Of a DNA stretch of 35,277 nt, positions 21,671 to 27,751 are shown piece by piece; position 1 is the first letter of the stretch; each line of letters begins with the position of its first letter. The notes under the pieces are model-generated. The model saw only the letters and a program-made list of their open reading frames with translations, was not told the origin of the DNA and did no database searches. Location: the NCBI GenBank assembly GCA_023416585.1, contig JAEZHM010000123.1:1-35277 (forward strand). Reading direction: 5' to 3'. A program made the translations under genes and the position numbers. The stretch comes from Bacillota bacterium (lineage in GTDB: Bacteria > Bacillota > Clostridia > Christensenellales > Aristaeellaceae).

Positions 21671-23833
21671 ATGGAGTACAAAAAGTATACAATGGATTTG
21701 GCGGGTCGGCCGCTTACACTGGAATTTGGCAAATATGCTCAGCAGGCAGCCGGTTCGGCGCTGGTAAGATTCGGCGACACCGTGGTGATCGTAAACGCCA
21801 CCATGTCCGAAACGGTGCGGGAAGGCGTGGATTTCTTTCCCCTGAGCGTTGATTTTGAAGAAAAGCATTATGCCGTTGGCAAGATTCCTGGCGGGTTCAT
21901 CAAAAGGGAAGGCCGGCCTACCGAAAAGGCGACGCTTACCTGCCGTCTGATCGACAGGCCCCTGCGCCCGCTGTTCCCCAAGGGCATGCGCAATGATGTG
22001 CAGGTAGTGGCCACGGTTCTGTCCGTGGATACCAATCTGCCGCCGGAGATTCCGGCCATGATCGGTTCTTCCATTGCTCTTAGCATCAGTGAAATTCCTT
22101 TCAGCGGCCCCACGGGTTCCGTGGTGGTTGGCCGTGTGAATGGGGAGCTTGTGCTCTGCCCCGATGAGGAGCAAAGGGCCCAAAGCGATCTGCACCTGGT
22201 GGTCTCCGGCACCAAGGAAGCCATTCTGATGGTGGAAGCCGGCGCCAAGGAAGTCTCCGAGGAAGTGATGCTGGAAGGCATCATGTACGCTCATGAGGAG
22301 ATCAAAAAGCTGATCGCCTTCCAGGAGACGATCATTGCCGAGATCGGCAAGCCCAAAGCGGAAGTCAAGCTGTTCGTTACCGCGCAGGAGATCAAGGACG
22401 CCGTGCGCGAATATGCGTATGACAAGTGCTCATACACCTTTGAAACCTTTGTCAGGGAAGAGCGGCAGGAACGGGAAAAGACCGCTAAGGAAGACATACT
22501 TGCCCACTTTGCGGATATTTTCTCCGGACGTGAAAGAGAAGTGGATGACGCTGTCTACTATCTGAACAAAGAGATCATGCGCAAAAAGATCATTGAGCAG
22601 GGTATCCGCCCTGATGGCCGCGCCGTCACCGAAGTCCGGCCCATCTGGTGCGAAGTGGGCATTCTGCCCCGCACCCACGGCAGTGCCATCTTCACCCGCG
22701 GCCAGACCCAGGCGCTCACCGTGACCACCCTGGGCTCCACCAGCGAAGCGCAAATGCTGGACGGGCTGTCAAATGACGATTACAAGCGCTATATGCACCA
22801 CTACAATATGCCCCCCTATGCCACCGGTGAAGCGGGCAGGCTGAAGTCTCCCGGCCGCCGGGAAATCGGCCATGGCGCGCTGGCGGAGCGGGCTTTGGAA
22901 CCTGTGATCCCCACTGAGCAGGAATTCCCGTATGCCCTGCGCCTGGTCAGCGAAGTGCTGAGCAGCAACGGTTCCTCCTCCATGGCTTCTGTTTGCGGCT
23001 CCACCCTGTCTCTGATGGATGCCGGTGTGCCGATCCACGCCCCTGTGGCTGGCGTGGCCATGGGCTTGATCAAGGATACCGAATCCGGCAAAGTGGCAGT
23101 GCTGACTGATATCCAGGGTCTGGAAGACTTCCTGGGCGATATGGACTTCAAGGTGGCCGGCACCATGAACGGCATCACCGCCATACAGATGGACATTAAG
23201 ATCAAGGGCATTGACAGGCCCATTTTGAAGCAAGCATTGGCTCAGGCATTGCAGGGCCGTCTGCACATCCTCAAGATCATGCTGGAGTGCTTGGGCCAGC
23301 CCAGGACGAACCTGAGCGCCTATGCGCCCAAGATCATCCGCTTCACCATCAACCCTGAAAAGATCCGCGAGGTCATTGGCCCGGGTGGAAAGATGATCAA
23401 CAAGATCATCGCCGAGACCGGCGTCAAAATCGACATCGAGGATGATGGCCGCGTGTTCATTTCCACCCCCGACGAGGCTGCCGCCAACAAGGCGCGCAAG
23501 ATCATCGAGGGAATTGCCAAGGATATCGAAGTGGGCGATGTGTTCACCGGCAAGGTGGTAGGCATCCAGGCCTTCGGCGCGTTTGTGGAACTGGCCCCCG
23601 GCAAGGATGGCATGATCCATATCTCCAAGCTGGCCAACCACCGCGTGGAGAAGGTGGAGGATGTGCTGAAGATCGGTGACGAGCTTGAGGTCAAGGTCAA
23701 CGAAGTCAACGCCCAGGGCCGCATCAGCCTCATCCGCAACGACATCGTTTATGAAAACAATCCCGCCGAGCACCGCCCTGCCGGCGACAGGCCCCGTCCG
23801 CCGCGCCGCGACGGAAGGCCGTCGGACAGGTAA
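21671..23833 (+). CDS. pnp: Polyribonucleotide nucleotidyltransferase (PNPase)
   Basis: A 720-residue PNPase, the phosphorolytic 3'-5' exoribonuclease of RNA turnover. Order: RNase PH-like core 1 (about 1-230, EKHYAVGKIPGGFIKREGRPTE), helical linker, RNase PH-like core 2 (about 310-545, SEVLSSNGSSSMASVCG and the catalytic region FLGDMDFKVAGT), KH (about 550-615, GPGGKMINKIIAETG) and S1 (about 620-690, VVGIQAFGAFVELAPGKDGMIHIS), with a Pro/Arg tail. AAGGAG six bases before ATG 21671 sets the start; the frame is open upstream to 21458 but has no good site and is not family-like. Confidence 0.96.
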   Translation: MEYKKYTMDLAGRPLTLEFGKYAQQAAGSALVRFGDTVVIVNATMSETVREGVDFFPLSVDFEEKHYAVGKIPGGFIKREGRPTEKATLTCRLIDRPLRPLFPKGMRNDVQVVATVLSVDTNLPPEIPAMIGSSIALSISEIPFSGPTGSVVVGRVNGELVLCPDEEQRAQSDLHLVVSGTKEAILMVEAGAKEVSEEVMLEGIMYAHEEIKKLIAFQETIIAEIGKPKAEVKLFVTAQEIKDAVREYAYDKCSYTFETFVREERQEREKTAKEDILAHFADIFSGREREVDDAVYYLNKEIMRKKIIEQGIRPDGRAVTEVRPIWCEVGILPRTHGSAIFTRGQTQALTVTTLGSTSEAQMLDGLSNDDYKRYMHHYNMPPYATGEAGRLKSPGRREIGHGALAERALEPVIPTEQEFPYALRLVSEVLSSNGSSSMASVCGSTLSLMDAGVPIHAPVAGVAMGLIKDTESGKVAVLTDIQGLEDFLGDMDFKVAGTMNGITAIQMDIKIKGIDRPILKQALAQALQGRLHILKIMLECLGQPRTNLSAYAPKIIRFTINPEKIREVIGPGGKMINKIIAETGVKIDIEDDGRVFISTPDEAAANKARKIIEGIAKDIEVGDVFTGKVVGIQAFGAFVELAPGKDGMIHISKLANHRVEKVEDVLKIGDELEVKVNEVNAQGRISLIRNDIVYENNPAEHRPAGDRPRPPRRDGRPSDR

Positions 23834-23856
23834 TTGCTGTTAAAGAATGTTAAAAC

Positions 23857-23914
23857 GGCAGGGAACGCTACTGCCTCCGGCCCCCAGGGGCGGGGCGGGC
23901 GTTTCCTGCCTTTT
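23857..23914 (+). terminator. Intrinsic terminator after pnp
   Basis: GGCAGG (23857-23862) pairs with CCTGCC (23905-23910); a second inner block AACGC/GCGTT and a GGCCCC/GGGGC tip make it longer. TTTT and CGTTT follow. It ends the rpsO-pnp unit before the M16 peptidase. Confidence 0.7.
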
Positions 23915-23980
23915 CGTTTCCTGCATGCTTTGCGTGGCTTCGGTAGAAAATAGAAGAAACTTTCCTGAAAGGATACGAAT

Positions 23981-25231
23981 ATGTACGATCAGTGGACCAT
24001 GTCAAACGGCCTGAGGGTGGTGGGGGAATACCTGCCTCATGTGCGCTCCGCCTCCATCGGCGTATGGATCAAGGTGGGCTCCATGATGGAGACGCCTAAT
24101 GAAAATGGTATATCCCACTTTATTGAGCACATGGTGTTCAAAGGCACTGGAAAGCGCACGGCCAGGGATATCGCCGAGGAAATGGACGCGGTGGGCGGGC
24201 AGTTGAATGCCTTTACCGCCAAGGAATGCACTTGTTTTTATGCTAAGGTCATCGACGAAGACCTGCCCCTGGCGGTGGATATTTTAAGCGACCTTACGCT
24301 GAACGCCACATTGGATGAGCGGGAGCTGAACAAGGAACGGGGCGTAATCCTGGAGGAAATCTCCATGGTGGAGGATACCCCGGAGGACCTGGTGCACGAG
24401 CTTTTGAGCGAGGCCCAGTTCGAGGGCCAGGCATTGGGCATGCCCATCCTGGGCCCGGCGGAAAGTATTCGCAAATATAGCCGGGATGATCTTCTTGCCT
24501 TCCGCAAGACCCATTACCGGCCTGAAAACGTAGTGGTGGCTATAGCGGGCAACTATGAGCGCACATCGTTGGAAAGCCTTCTCAATAAGGCTTTCGGTTC
24601 CTGGAAAGGCACCGGCATTCCGGATACGGCGCCGGACATGATGGCCAGAACCCAGCGCATTCTGTTTCGGGATAAGGATACGGAGCAGGTGCACATCTGC
24701 ATGGGCTATCCCGGCAAGCCAATGGGCCATGACGATATTTATCCGGTGGCCGTGTTCAACAATATTCTAGGCGGTGGCATGTCCTCCAGGCTGTTCCAAA
24801 GGGTGCGTGAGGAACTGGGTATGGCCTATTCCATATACAGCTATCCCGCTACCTATCCCAACTGCGGGGTGCTTAACCTGTACGCCGGCACATCGCCTGA
24901 AAACGCGGAAACGGTGTTGAACCAGATGGAGATTGAGGCGAAAAAGCTGCTGCATGACGGGGTGACTGACAAAGAATTCACCCAGTCCAAGGCACAATTG
25001 AAAGGCTCCTATATCCTGGGCCTGGAGAGCGCCTCCAGCCGCATGCAGGCCATTGGAAGGGGCGAATTGCTACTGCGTCACCCACCCGCGCCGGAGGAGA
25101 CTATTGCCAAAATCGAGAGAGTGACAAAGGAAGACGTACTCCGCGTGGCAAACGAGATCCTGTCCAACCAGCCTAGCGTGGCCGTGGTGGGCAAGCATGC
25201 CGAAAGATATTTGCAATTTATACAAAAGTAA
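23981..25231 (+). CDS. M16-family zinc metallopeptidase (pitrilysin-like)
   Basis: A 416-residue M16 peptidase, PqqL/MPP-beta-like. The inverted zinc motif HFIEH (His46, Glu49 catalytic, His50) is followed 76 residues later by Glu126 (GVILEEI), as the HxxEH-(74-76)-E rule requires. A second non-catalytic half contains GGGMSSRLFQRVREELGMAYSIYSY, the glycine-rich substrate loop. In Firmicutes such proteins commonly follow pnp and are often called YmxG/processing protease-like; the substrate is unknown. No signal peptide. AAAGGA precedes the ATG. dUTPase follows after 13 bases, so the two are probably co-transcribed. Confidence 0.92.
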   Translation: MYDQWTMSNGLRVVGEYLPHVRSASIGVWIKVGSMMETPNENGISHFIEHMVFKGTGKRTARDIAEEMDAVGGQLNAFTAKECTCFYAKVIDEDLPLAVDILSDLTLNATLDERELNKERGVILEEISMVEDTPEDLVHELLSEAQFEGQALGMPILGPAESIRKYSRDDLLAFRKTHYRPENVVVAIAGNYERTSLESLLNKAFGSWKGTGIPDTAPDMMARTQRILFRDKDTEQVHICMGYPGKPMGHDDIYPVAVFNNILGGGMSSRLFQRVREELGMAYSIYSYPATYPNCGVLNLYAGTSPENAETVLNQMEIEAKKLLHDGVTDKEFTQSKAQLKGSYILGLESASSRMQAIGRGELLLRHPPAPEETIAKIERVTKEDVLRVANEILSNQPSVAVVGKHAERYLQFIQK

Positions 25232-25244
25232 GGGGGCTGCGAAA

Positions 25245-25610
25245 GTGGCTGACAGGCTGGATGAGATCTTTGAGCTGCAGCAGGCCTTTAACGAATCCAT
25301 TGTAAAGACAAGGCATCTGGAAAGCATCACCCCTGAAGAATGGATCCAAAAGCAGACCCTGGCCATGATCTCGGAATTGGCTGAGCTGCTGGACGAAGTC
25401 AACTTCAAGTGGTGGAAGAACAAAAAGCCTGTCAATGAGCATGCCCTTAAAGAAGAATTGGTGGATATCCTCCACTTCTTCGTTTCCATGTGCCTAAAGG
25501 CTGGTCTGACCCCGGAAGAGCTATATGCCATCTATAAGGAAAAAAACGCCGAGAACTTCCGCCGCCAGCAGGGGCAAAGCGAGAAGCAGGGGTATGCCTT
25601 GGGGGAATGA
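25245..25610 (+). CDS. Dimeric dUTPase-type (all-alpha NTP-PPase) protein
   Basis: A 121-residue protein of the all-alpha NTP pyrophosphatase superfamily, closest in pattern to dimeric dUTPases of Firmicutes and phages. It would hydrolyse dUTP to dUMP and PPi. Metal-ligand pattern: ISELAELLDEVNFKWWK (acidic residues and the FKWWK substrate block), then EELVDILHFFVSMCL (EExxD). The start is the GTG at 25245, eight bases after AAGGGGG; an ATG-initiated frame from 25197 would overlap the peptidase end. Its stop overlaps the first base of the repeat island. MazG-like NTP-PPase is the alternative. Confidence 0.82.
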   Translation: MADRLDEIFELQQAFNESIVKTRHLESITPEEWIQKQTLAMISELAELLDEVNFKWWKNKKPVNEHALKEELVDILHFFVSMCLKAGLTPEELYAIYKEKNAENFRRQQGQSEKQGYALGE

Positions 25611-25803
25611 CCCGGGGGCGCCGCCCCCGGGACCCCCGCCAAAGGGATATCATCCCTTTGAAATCCCATTATGTATTCTAAAATGCAAATGCGTAAATAG
25701 ACCCGGGGGTGCCGCCCCCGGGGCCCCCGCCAAAGGGAACTCCTTCCGTCACGGCTTCGCCGTGGAATCCCACTATTTATTCTAAAATGCAAATGCGTCG
25801 ATA
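25609..25803. repeat. Two tandem direct repeats, 91 and ~104 bp
   Basis: Unit 1 (25609-25699) and unit 2 (25700-25803) both start GACCCGGGGG.GCCGCCCCCG, continue CCCCCGCCAAAGGGA, and end TATTCTAAAATGCAAATGCG. Between them, unit 2 has an extra segment CTTCCGTCACGGCTTCGCCG. The first part of each forms a GC-rich hairpin. Unit 1 begins on the dUTPase stop codon. No coding content. Confidence 0.8.
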
Positions 25804-25840
25804 GCAGCAAGCGTATAAGATATATGCAAGTTCCGCGCGG

Positions 25841-25920
25841 TGTCATCCTGAGGAACGTCGTGACGAAGGATCTTGATGCAGCGTAAAATTCCAAGATCCT
25901 TCACTGCGTTCAGGATGACA
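25841..25920. repeat. 80-bp palindromic interspersed repeat
   Basis: TGTCATCCTGA and TCAGGATGACA at the ends, and GAAGGATCTTG with CAAGATCCTTC inside, form a long near-perfect hairpin. Repeats with the GTCATCCTGAG core are widely dispersed in bacterial genomes (from memory). Short spurious open frames across it are ignored. Confidence 0.75.
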
Positions 25921-25986
25921 GCGTGCGGTGTTGGTCTCACTTGCAGAGTTAATGTTCATTGACGCATTAATATTTGAGAATAGTAT

Positions 25987-26036
25987 AAAAAAACTGCCCA
26001 TTCCATCTGCAATAGTTTGGAAGGGGCAGTTTTTTA
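25987..26036. terminator. Bidirectional terminator
   Basis: AAAAAAACTGCCC (25987-25999) pairs with GGGCAGTTTTTT (26024-26035), with a 24-base loop. It has T-runs in both directions, so it can serve the plus-strand dUTPase unit and the minus-strand corA. Confidence 0.7.
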
Positions 26037-26066
26037 TTTCTCCCAATAAAAAATGGGGATTCTAAA

Positions 26067-26241
26067 GGGGTGAAGCCTCCCTCTTGAGGGAGGTTCCGAA
26101 ACTCCGCCTCTGCCAGTGGCAGAAATGGGCGGAGTGGAGGAAATGGACGAAACGAGCGGGGCAAGCGGTAGCGCAGCACCGCGACGATTGAGCCCATCGG
26201 AGGCACGGCGAAGCTGTGACGGAAGGAGTTCCCTTTAGCGG
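26067..26241. repeat. Interspersed repeat, partly palindromic
   Basis: Begins with the palindrome CCTCCCTC/GAGGGAGG and ends at 26204-26241 with the reverse complement of 25727-25764 (CGCCAAAGGGAACTCCTTCC, one or two changes). So the tail of the tandem repeat reappears inverted about 0.45 kb away. Middle part: CTCCGCC/GGCGGAG arms flanking a CTGCCAGTGGCAG hairpin. Together with the elements at 25609 and 25841 this makes a repeat island; 25611-26263 holds no gene. Confidence 0.7.
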
Positions 26242-26244
26242 GGT

Positions 26245-26263
26245 CCAGGGGCCGAGCCCCTGG
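26245..26263 (-). other. Hairpin directly after the corA stop codon
   Basis: CCAGGGGC (26245-26252), loop CGA, GCCCCTGG (26256-26263), 8 bp perfect. It lies immediately past the corA stop on the minus strand; no T-run follows, so it may stabilise the 3' end rather than terminate. Confidence 0.55.
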
Positions 26264-27196
26264 TCAGAACATTTTCTTTCGCCACAGGAAAAATCCGGCC
26301 ATCAATGCGCTAAAGGCAGAAATTCCAAGAACAATCCAGAATCCGAAAGGTGAATTTTCAAAGGGAACAACCACATTCATTCCCCATAGGGCAGCTACCA
26401 GCGAAGGGATGGCAACGACCATGGTGAGGCTGGTCAAGACCTTCATGACAATGTTCAGATTGTTGCTGATAATGGAGGCAAAGGCATCCATGGTGCCGGA
26501 CATGATATCCCGGTAAATGGTGCACATCTCCATGGCCTGCTTGTTTTCGATGATGACGTCTTCCAAAAGATCCGTATCGTCGGGGAACTTTTTCAGTGCA
26601 TCCAGTCGCAGCATCTTCTCCATGACTGTCTCATTGCCCTTCAGAGAAGTGCTGAAAAACACCAGGGACTTTTCCAGCTTCATCATCTGCAAAAGCTCGC
26701 GGTTTTTAAGTGACTTTTCCAGCTTCTCCTGTACATGCATGCTGGCCTTGTCAATCTGCTTCAAATACGCCAGGAATCGGGAAGCGTTGCGGTGCAATAG
26801 CTGCAGTATGAACCTTGTGCGCTTATGTGTCCAGAAACCCCGGACCCGCTCCTCTGTAAAGTCGGCGATGATAGGTGTTTCACGGGTGGACACGGTGATA
26901 ATGATCTCATCTACCAGAATAATGCCCATGGGGATGGTGCTGTAGATATAACCGCTGCCTTCCACATCCACATAGGGGATGTCGACGATGATCAGCGTTT
27001 GCCCCTCATCATGCTCGATGCGGGCGCTTTCTTCCTCATCCAGTGCAGCCATCAGATACGTGGGATCCAATGCGAACCTTGTGTTCAGGCCATCAATTTC
27101 TTCTTTGGTGGGGTTTTGCAGGTGCACCCAGCAGCCCTTTTCCAGGGTGGTGCCCTCTACCAGATGATCGTCTACGGTTTTAAAGATCCTCTTCAT
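26264..27196 (-). CDS. corA: CorA-family magnesium/cobalt transporter
   Basis: A 310-residue CorA-type channel that imports Mg2+ (and Co2+) as a pentamer. It has a cytoplasmic N-terminal funnel (about 1-245) with long helices, then two membrane spans near the C-terminus (about 248-270 and 283-304). The pore signature GMN (residues 272-274, ALWGMNV) follows TM1, and a basic end WRKKMF follows TM2. The length is normal. The ATG at 27196 is fixed by the AGGCAGG site seven bases upstream. That site lies in the 3' arm of a terminator hairpin (27198-27240), so expression is probably controlled in the leader. Divergent from nrdD. Confidence 0.93.
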   Translation of the reverse strand: MKRIFKTVDDHLVEGTTLEKGCWVHLQNPTKEEIDGLNTRFALDPTYLMAALDEEESARIEHDEGQTLIIVDIPYVDVEGSGYIYSTIPMGIILVDEIIITVSTRETPIIADFTEERVRGFWTHKRTRFILQLLHRNASRFLAYLKQIDKASMHVQEKLEKSLKNRELLQMMKLEKSLVFFSTSLKGNETVMEKMLRLDALKKFPDDTDLLEDVIIENKQAMEMCTIYRDIMSGTMDAFASIISNNLNIVMKVLTSLTMVVAIPSLVAALWGMNVVVPFENSPFGFWIVLGISAFSALMAGFFLWRKKMF

Positions 27197-27197
27197 C

Positions 27198-27240
27198 AAA
27201 AAACCTGCCTTTCTGTGTGGCACGCACACGCAAAGGCAGG
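27198..27240 (-). terminator. Terminator hairpin covering the corA ribosome site
   Basis: On the minus strand CCTGCCTTT (27240-27232), then GTGTG, a five-base loop and CACAC, then AAAGGCAGG (27212-27204) form a strong hairpin. TTTTTT (27203-27198) follows, then one base and the corA ATG (27196-27194). The corA Shine-Dalgarno AGGCAGG lies in the 3' arm. No upstream minus-strand gene would need this terminator, so it is best read as an attenuator of corA itself. Confidence 0.75.
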
Positions 27241-27392
27241 CGGGTGGCTGACATATGGCTTATAAAGCCACAGGAGCAGGCCGCGCTTACGTGTGGAAAC
27301 GTACCGTTATGGGACTGTACGGGTCGCCTTCCACGGCGGTCCTCTCCTTTCTTACGGCGGCACGGATGTATTCCCGGCACTTCCGCTTTCAT

Positions 27393-27421
27393 ATCATAAT
27401 CGCTTCCTCGTTTTCTGTCAA
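27393..27421 (-). promoter_or_regulatory. Promoter of corA
   Basis: TTGACA (27421-27416), 17-base spacer, TATGAT (27398-27393). A near-consensus sigma-A promoter; transcription would start near 27386, giving a ~190-nt untranslated leader to the corA ATG. The leader holds hairpins GTGGAA/TTCCAC with CGTAC/GTACG inside, and two mutually exclusive ones: TGGCTT/AAGCCA and GTGGCT/AGCCAC (about 27271-27244). A 91-codon open frame here begins at 27455, upstream of the promoter, and is not proposed as a gene. Confidence 0.8.
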
Positions 27422-27486
27422 CGCATGGCCGGAAAAAATATTTCCGCCGGCGCAAATACCAAAAAGCAAGGCATCGCCATTATGGC

Positions 27487-27502
27487 GCACTATATGTTGA
27501 TT
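27487..27502 (+). promoter_or_regulatory. NrdR box 1
   Basis: GCACTATATGTTGATT matches the known NrdR box ACACTATATATAGTGT at about 11 of 16 positions. Its start is 31 bp from the start of box 2, the three-helical-turn spacing (15-base linker) typical of the tandem NrdR operator. NrdR is the ATP/dATP-sensing repressor of ribonucleotide reductase genes. Confidence 0.7.
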
Positions 27503-27517
27503 GCCAGGCACAAAAAA

Positions 27518-27533
27518 TGACCATATATGGTAT
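27518..27533 (+). promoter_or_regulatory. NrdR box 2
   Basis: TGACCATATATGGTAT, a symmetric ACCATATATGGT core, matches the NrdR box at about 11 of 16 positions. It touches the -35 hexamer of the nrdD promoter, where repressor binding would block RNA polymerase. Confidence 0.7.
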
Positions 27534-27561
27534 TGACAGGTAGTATAGGACGCACTATAAT
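27533..27561 (+). promoter_or_regulatory. Promoter of nrdD-nrdG
   Basis: TTGACA (27533-27538), 17-base spacer, TATAAT (27556-27561): a perfect consensus promoter. The leader to nrdD is about 185 nt and contains the hairpins GACAAT/ATTGTC (27562-27567 with 27604-27609), GCGCT/AGCGC within it, and GGCTGG/CCAGCC a little later. A second TATAAT at 27611-27616 has no -35. Confidence 0.85.
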
Positions 27562-27751
27562 GACAATGCTCTTTCGACATGAGCGCTGTGAGCGCACAAA
27601 AAAATTGTCGTATAATAAAGATTCTAGGGCTGGGGCTCCAGCCATAAGCGAAGCATAGAAAGTCTTTCCCGGCGACTTGGCGCAGGGATTGGCTTTTTGT
27701 TCCGATAAAGGCAAGCCGCACGAAAGAATTGAAAGCAGGAGGCTGGGACAC

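Noticed and set aside
22769..23773. A 334-codon open frame antisense to pnp
   Set aside because: Shadow of GC-rich pnp codons on the other strand; composition and context do not support a gene.
27196..27390. M-box or yybP-ykoY riboswitch before corA
   Set aside because: I compared the leader with remembered core motifs of these magnesium and manganese classes and did not find them; only the attenuator layout is supported.
27180..27455. A 91-codon Arg-rich frame through the corA leader, possible leader peptide
   Set aside because: Its first ATG lies upstream of the corA promoter and its second ATG (27392) lies just past the -10 and before the expected transcript start, so neither is on the message. 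The frame overlaps the corA start out of phase.
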